Of a DNA stretch of 8,278 nt, positions 5,455-8,278 are shown one piece after another (position 1 is the stretch's first letter; each line of letters opens with the position of its first letter). The stretch spans positions 1 through 8,278 of the forward strand of contig JAKAMM010000065.1 in the NCBI GenBank assembly GCA_021812905.1, in the 5' to 3' direction. The stretch is from Chloroflexota bacterium. GTDB taxonomy: Bacteria > Chloroflexota > Anaerolineae > Anaerolineales > Villigracilaceae. Made by a program: the position numbers and the translations under genes. The notes under the pieces were generated by a model that was given only the letters and a program-made list of their open reading frames with translations, was not told where the DNA came from and searched no databases.

Positions 5455-5478
5455 TCGCAGCGACATAAAAGAGGAATT

Positions 5479-6633
5479 ATGGTTGATACCTTTCGCCGCC
5501 ATCTCAGCGCAAAACTTCTTTTTTCATATCTCATCATCATTGCGGTTGGCTTCCTGGTCCTGATCGTAGCTGGTCAGTTCAGCGCGCCGACCGCTTTCAA
5601 TCGTCACATGGCCGAAATGATGGTCCCTAGTACGGGCCAAATGATGGGCGGCATGGGCCAGATGATGGGCGGCCCCGGACAGGGCAGCGCGAGCCAGCGT
5701 CTTTACCAGGATTTTCGCGCCAGTTTTAATGAAGCTCTTTTATACGCCGTGTTCGCTGCGGTTCTGGTCGCCGTGGTGGTGAGCATCATCTTCAGCCGCA
5801 GCGTGGTTGCACCTCTGCACGCTGTCATGGACGCGAGTCAGCGCATCGCCGCCGGTAGTTATGACGAGCGTGTGCGGGTATATGGCAACGATGAACTTGC
5901 TCAACTGGCGGCGCGCTTCAATCAAATGGCAGAGAAACTCGAACAGGTCGAGTCCATGCGCCGTCGTCTGATTGGCGATGTCAGTCACGAACTTCGCACG
6001 CCGTTAACCGCCATCAAAGGTTCGATGGAAGGCCTGATCGATGGCGTCCTGCCAGCCACGCATGAAACGTATCAACAAATTTACACCGAGGCCGATCGTT
6101 TGAATCGGTTGGTGGATGATTTGCAGGAACTCAGCCGCGTCGAGGCAGGTTCTTATCATTTGGATATCAAGCCCGTTGACGTTTCCAGCCTTGTGCAGAC
6201 GGTTGCCAAGCGGCTTTCTCTGCAATTTGAATCCAAGCGCATCTCCCTGGACCTCAAGCTGGCTCCCGACTTGCCGCGTGTCCAGGCTGACGAAGACCGC
6301 GCCGTACAGGTTCTGACCAACCTGGTCGGCAACGCATTACAGTACACGCCGGAGAACGGCAAAGTGAGCGTGTCCGCAACGCGCCTCAATGACGAAGTTC
6401 AAATTGCCGTGCATGATACCGGTATCGGAATCCCGCCCGAACATTTGACTCACATCTTCGACCGCTTCTACCGTGTCGACAAATCGCGCTCACGCCGCGC
6501 CGGCGGCGGAAGCGGCATCGGCCTGACCATCGCGCGGGCGCTGGTCGAGGCGCAGGGGGGGCGCATCTGGGCCGGGAGCGAAGGCGAAGATCAAGGAAGT
6601 ATATTTACCTTCACTCTAAGAACCGTCAAGTAA
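5479..6633 (+). CDS. HAMP-containing sensor histidine kinase with a Met-rich extracytoplasmic loop (384 aa)
   Basis: Membrane kinase partner of the preceding regulator. TM1 (about 13-33) and TM2 (about 87-107) flank a short outer loop of some 53 residues. The loop holds His43 and eight Met between 44 and 63, including two tandem GQMMGG repeats. A HAMP domain (about 108-160) follows. The HisKA domain carries SHELRTPLTAIKG with phospho-acceptor His170. The ATPase domain shows the N box with Asn285 (NLVGNALQYTP), G1 DTGIGIP (313-319), the F box FDRFYR (327-332) and G2 GGGSGIGL (342-349). The ATG at 5479 follows GAGG by 4 nt and places TM1 directly after a short basic N-terminus; a start at 5416 would add 21 implausible residues. 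The loop composition suggests a soft-metal ligand such as Cu(I) or Ag(I), but this is inference. A terminator follows 8 nt after the stop. Confidence 0.95.
   Translation: MVDTFRRHLSAKLLFSYLIIIAVGFLVLIVAGQFSAPTAFNRHMAEMMVPSTGQMMGGMGQMMGGPGQGSASQRLYQDFRASFNEALLYAVFAAVLVAVVVSIIFSRSVVAPLHAVMDASQRIAAGSYDERVRVYGNDELAQLAARFNQMAEKLEQVESMRRRLIGDVSHELRTPLTAIKGSMEGLIDGVLPATHETYQQIYTEADRLNRLVDDLQELSRVEAGSYHLDIKPVDVSSLVQTVAKRLSLQFESKRISLDLKLAPDLPRVQADEDRAVQVLTNLVGNALQYTPENGKVSVSATRLNDEVQIAVHDTGIGIPPEHLTHIFDRFYRVDKSRSRRAGGGSGIGLTIARALVEAQGGRIWAGSEGEDQGSIFTFTLRTVK
5634..5675 (+). repeat. Two tandem 21-bp repeats in the kinase sensor loop
   Basis: Units 5634-5654 and 5655-5675 share 18 of 21 bases. They encode GQMMGGM and GQMMGGP (residues 53-59 and 60-66). 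The repeat lies wholly within the outer loop, so copy number would change the number of Met pairs without breaking the frame. Confidence 0.8.
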
Positions 6634-6641
6634 GACATTTT

Positions 6642-6669
6642 GAGACCGCTAATTTGGCGGTCTTTTTTT
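6642..6669 (+). terminator. Intrinsic terminator of the two-component operon
   Basis: GAGACCGC (6642-6649) pairs with GCGGTCTT (6657-6664), 8 bp including one G-U pair at the base, around a 7-nt loop. The T-run spans 6663-6669. It starts 8 nt after the kinase stop codon. Confidence 0.85.
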
Positions 6670-6683
6670 ATGACACCCGTAAC

Positions 6684-6723
6684 CAGAACATACATTCTGT
6701 GTTTCTAAAGCCAAATGATTGGC
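6684..6723. promoter_or_regulatory. Two dyads upstream of the DUF1761 gene (possible operators)
   Basis: CAGAA-N6-TTCTG (6684-6699) and GCCAA-N4-TTGGC (6710-6723) have their centres 25 bp apart in the 85 nt between the terminator and the DUF1761 start. Short dyads like these can bind dimeric repressors but also arise by chance. I could not place a convincing promoter; ATGACA (6670-6675) with TACATT (6691-6696) is the best weak pair, at a short 15-nt spacer. Confidence 0.25.
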
Positions 6724-6754
6724 GCGTGCTGATCCCAAACTTTAGGAGGCTGAA

Positions 6755-7183
6755 ATGAATTTTAGTACTGTCAATTGGTTGGCCGTGATTGCCTGCGTTG
6801 TAGCCAGTATGATTATTGGGTTTATCTGGTTTGGCCCCAAAACATTTTACCCGATGTGGTGGAAGGCTATCGGCAGGTCAGAGAGTGACGATCCTGGCAA
6901 AGGGATGAACATGGGAGTGATGTGGGGACTGACCATACTCGCCTCTTTTGTCCAGGCCGTATTCATGTCCCTCATGGTGACAGCAATGGGGAGCATAACG
7001 CCGGGAGGCGCAACGCTCGTTTCCGGCGCAACGGCTGGTTTCATTCTCTGGCTTGGATTTGTCATGCCTTCGAGCTTGACAAATAAATTGTTTGCAAATC
7101 AATTAACCGCCTGGATGCTCGAAATGGGAAACCATTTGATCACCTTTGTGGTGATGGGTGCGATTTTGGGCGCATGGCGCTGA
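6755..7183 (+). CDS. DUF1761-like integral membrane protein (142 aa)
   Basis: Small protein with four hydrophobic segments at about 6-27, 54-78, 86-107 and 121-141. The opening NWLAVIACVVASMIIGFIWFGP (from residue 7) is the hallmark start of DUF1761 proteins, where an Asn-Trp/Tyr-Leu-Ala-Val helix runs into a W-(Y/F)-x-P turn. A conserved-looking second part contains GFVMPSSLTNKLF (101-113). The function of the family is not known, and no catalytic motif is visible. The ATG at 6755 has AGGAGG (6744-6749) at a 5-nt spacing. It sits between two terminator-like hairpins, so it is probably a single-gene transcript. A role with the adjacent two-component system is possible only by proximity. Confidence 0.75.
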   Translation: MNFSTVNWLAVIACVVASMIIGFIWFGPKTFYPMWWKAIGRSESDDPGKGMNMGVMWGLTILASFVQAVFMSLMVTAMGSITPGGATLVSGATAGFILWLGFVMPSSLTNKLFANQLTAWMLEMGNHLITFVVMGAILGAWR

Positions 7184-7205
7184 CCCGGCCCAACCTGTAC
7201 TAAAA

Positions 7206-7249
7206 TAGACCTTGAAGGTTATGCAAACCTTCAGGGTCTAACTATTTTT
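7206..7249 (+). terminator. Strong hairpin with T-run before alr: terminator or leader attenuator
   Basis: Arms 7206-7220 and 7226-7240 form a 15-bp stem with a single G-U pair and a 5-nt loop. ACTA and five T (7245-7249) follow, so the T-run starts 4 nt after the stem, weaker than a classical terminator. It begins 22 nt after the DUF1761 stop and ends 12 nt before the alr start. The alr ribosome site GGAG (7252-7255) lies immediately downstream. A TAAAAT (7201-7206) just before it could be a -10, in which case the hairpin would be at the 5' end of the alr mRNA. Confidence 0.65.
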
Positions 7250-7260
7250 ATGGAGAACTT

Positions 7261-8278
7261 ATGCGTCCGACTTATTTGGAAGTAAATCTATCCCGCCTGA
7301 AACAAAATCTCGAAAATATCCGTGCGCACGTTGCGCCTGCCAAAGTGATGGCCGTGCTTAAAGCCAACGCTTATGGCCATGGCGTGGACGGTGTTGGGCC
7401 GTTCATCGCACCGTTCGCTGACTATATTGGCGTGGCGTTGGTGGAGGAGGGTATTCATCTGCGTGAACTCGGCATTGACAAACCGATTCTGGTGATGGGT
7501 GGGACTCTGCCTGAACAAGTTTCGTCATTTATCGAGCACAACCTGACACTGGCGGCGTCATCGCCCGAACTGCTCGAAGCGGCGGAAGAAGCGGCGCGCG
7601 CCGAGAAGACAAAACTCAAAGTGCATCTAAAAATTGATACTGGCATGGAGCGCACGGGCGTTCATGAGTATGAGGCTGAGCTGTTCATCGAAAAATCTCT
7701 AGCGTGTAGCCATTTAGATATTGAAGGGATATTTACCCACTTCGCAAATTCGGAATCGCCGGATTTAGTCCACGCCCGATTGCAGTTGGAAAGATTTCAG
7801 GATGTTCTGGCAATTTATGAAAAGTTGAGCGTGCCACATCCGCCGATTCGCCACGCGGCAAATTCGGGCGCGGTTTTGAATCTGCCTGAAAGTTATTTCG
7901 ACATGGTGCGTCCGGGCGTGATGTTTTATGGAGTCTATCCAGAGCGCGAGATCAAACGGGCGCTTGATGTTCGGCCAGCGCTGACATGGCGTTCGCAAGT
8001 TGCATTCTCAAAAGTCACGCGGCCCGGACGGCCGGTCAGCTATGGGTCGCTGTGGCAGGCCGAAAGTCCCGCGCGAATCGTAACTGTCCCGTGCGGATAT
8101 GCCGACGGATATTTCCGCCGCATGACCAACCAGGCGCGCGTCATCGTCAATGGGAAAAAATATCCGCAGGTTGGGCGCATTTGCATGGATCAGTTCATGG
8201 TCAATCTCGGTGAAGATGATGCGCGGGTTGGCGATGAGATCATTTTATTGGGCGAAGCCGCGTCGGGCGAGAGAATCA
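7261..8278 (+). CDS. alr: Alanine racemase, 3' end cut by the window (339 codons seen)
   Basis: PLP enzyme interconverting L- and D-alanine for peptidoglycan precursors in the cytoplasm. My own translation is open from 7261 to the window end. It shows the PLP-lysine motif VLKANAYGHG (Lys34), GVALVEEG (57-64), HLKIDTGMERTG (Lys124, Arg131), GIFTHFANS (156-164), RHAANSGAVL (197-206), MVRPGVMFYG (215-224), the second catalytic base Tyr261 in VSYGSLW, the phosphate-binding region GYADGY (279-284) and GRICMDQFMVNL (305-316). Family members are about 370-390 aa, so some 35-50 residues are missing off the end. Small departures are Glu130, where GMGR is usual, and Cys278 before GYADGY. The ATG at 7261 has GGAG at a 5-nt spacing. 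The strong hairpin upstream may limit read-through into the gene. Confidence 0.96.
   Translation, partial: MRPTYLEVNLSRLKQNLENIRAHVAPAKVMAVLKANAYGHGVDGVGPFIAPFADYIGVALVEEGIHLRELGIDKPILVMGGTLPEQVSSFIEHNLTLAASSPELLEAAEEAARAEKTKLKVHLKIDTGMERTGVHEYEAELFIEKSLACSHLDIEGIFTHFANSESPDLVHARLQLERFQDVLAIYEKLSVPHPPIRHAANSGAVLNLPESYFDMVRPGVMFYGVYPEREIKRALDVRPALTWRSQVAFSKVTRPGRPVSYGSLWQAESPARIVTVPCGYADGYFRRMTNQARVIVNGKKYPQVGRICMDQFMVNLGEDDARVGDEIILLGEAASGERI

Noticed and set aside
5416..5478. Upstream start for the histidine kinase giving 21 extra residues
   Set aside because: The extra residues are Cys/His-rich and unlike a kinase N-terminus. GAGG before 5479 and the position of TM1 support the later start.
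7288..7998. Minus-strand open frames inside alr
   Set aside because: The plus-strand translation carries all alanine racemase motifs without interruption; the antisense frames are shadows.
1..8278. tRNA, rRNA, CRISPR array, insertion sequence or integrase gene
   Set aside because: None was recognised on either strand by eye: no transposase or tyrosine-recombinase motifs, no regular spacer array and no tRNA-like cloverleaf. The attC-like site therefore stands without an integrase in this window.

Overview
The window reads as bacterial chromosomal DNA of moderate GC with clear Shine-Dalgarno sites. The gene mix is a NYN-LOTUS protein, a PepSY-like Met/Gly-rich envelope protein with an OmpR-type two-component system, a DUF1761 membrane protein and alanine racemase. 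Together with two apparently leaderless genes, this would fit an environmental Chloroflexota (Anaerolineae-like) genome. That placement is inference from gene style and is not shown by any marker here.

Left part (1-2947, minus strand): three serine hydrolases of different subfamilies lie head to tail, each as its own unit. Between the third and second (in transcription order) is a 59-nt imperfect palindrome (1959-2017) with the layout of an integron attC site. An attC-like half-site follows the stop of the second hydrolase, and very degenerate remnants follow the first. This part may be a decayed integron cassette array without an integrase in view. It contains no IS, tRNA or CRISPR that I can see.

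Middle (2948-3889): a minus-strand NYN nuclease-like protein with a C-terminal LOTUS/OST-HTH-like domain appears to be made from a leaderless mRNA. Its upstream region is shared with the divergent plus-strand gene at 3890 and carries CTTTA-type elements at 11-bp spacing, the layout expected of an OmpR/PhoB-family operator.

Right-centre (3890-6669, plus strand): a membrane-anchored or secreted protein with two PepSY-like repeats and Met/Gly-rich linkers is closed by an intrinsic terminator. Next come an OmpR-family response regulator, also apparently leaderless, and its HAMP histidine kinase, closed by a second terminator. The kinase's short extracytoplasmic loop carries the same MMGG-type Met-rich motif as the envelope protein. 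I propose that the four elements (Met-rich envelope protein, Met-rich sensor, regulator, 11-bp operator) form one signalling module, possibly sensing a soft metal such as Cu(I) or Ag(I). The ligand is inference.

Right end (6670-8278): a four-helix DUF1761 membrane protein, then a strong hairpin with a T-run, then alanine racemase (alr), cut off by the window end after 339 codons.
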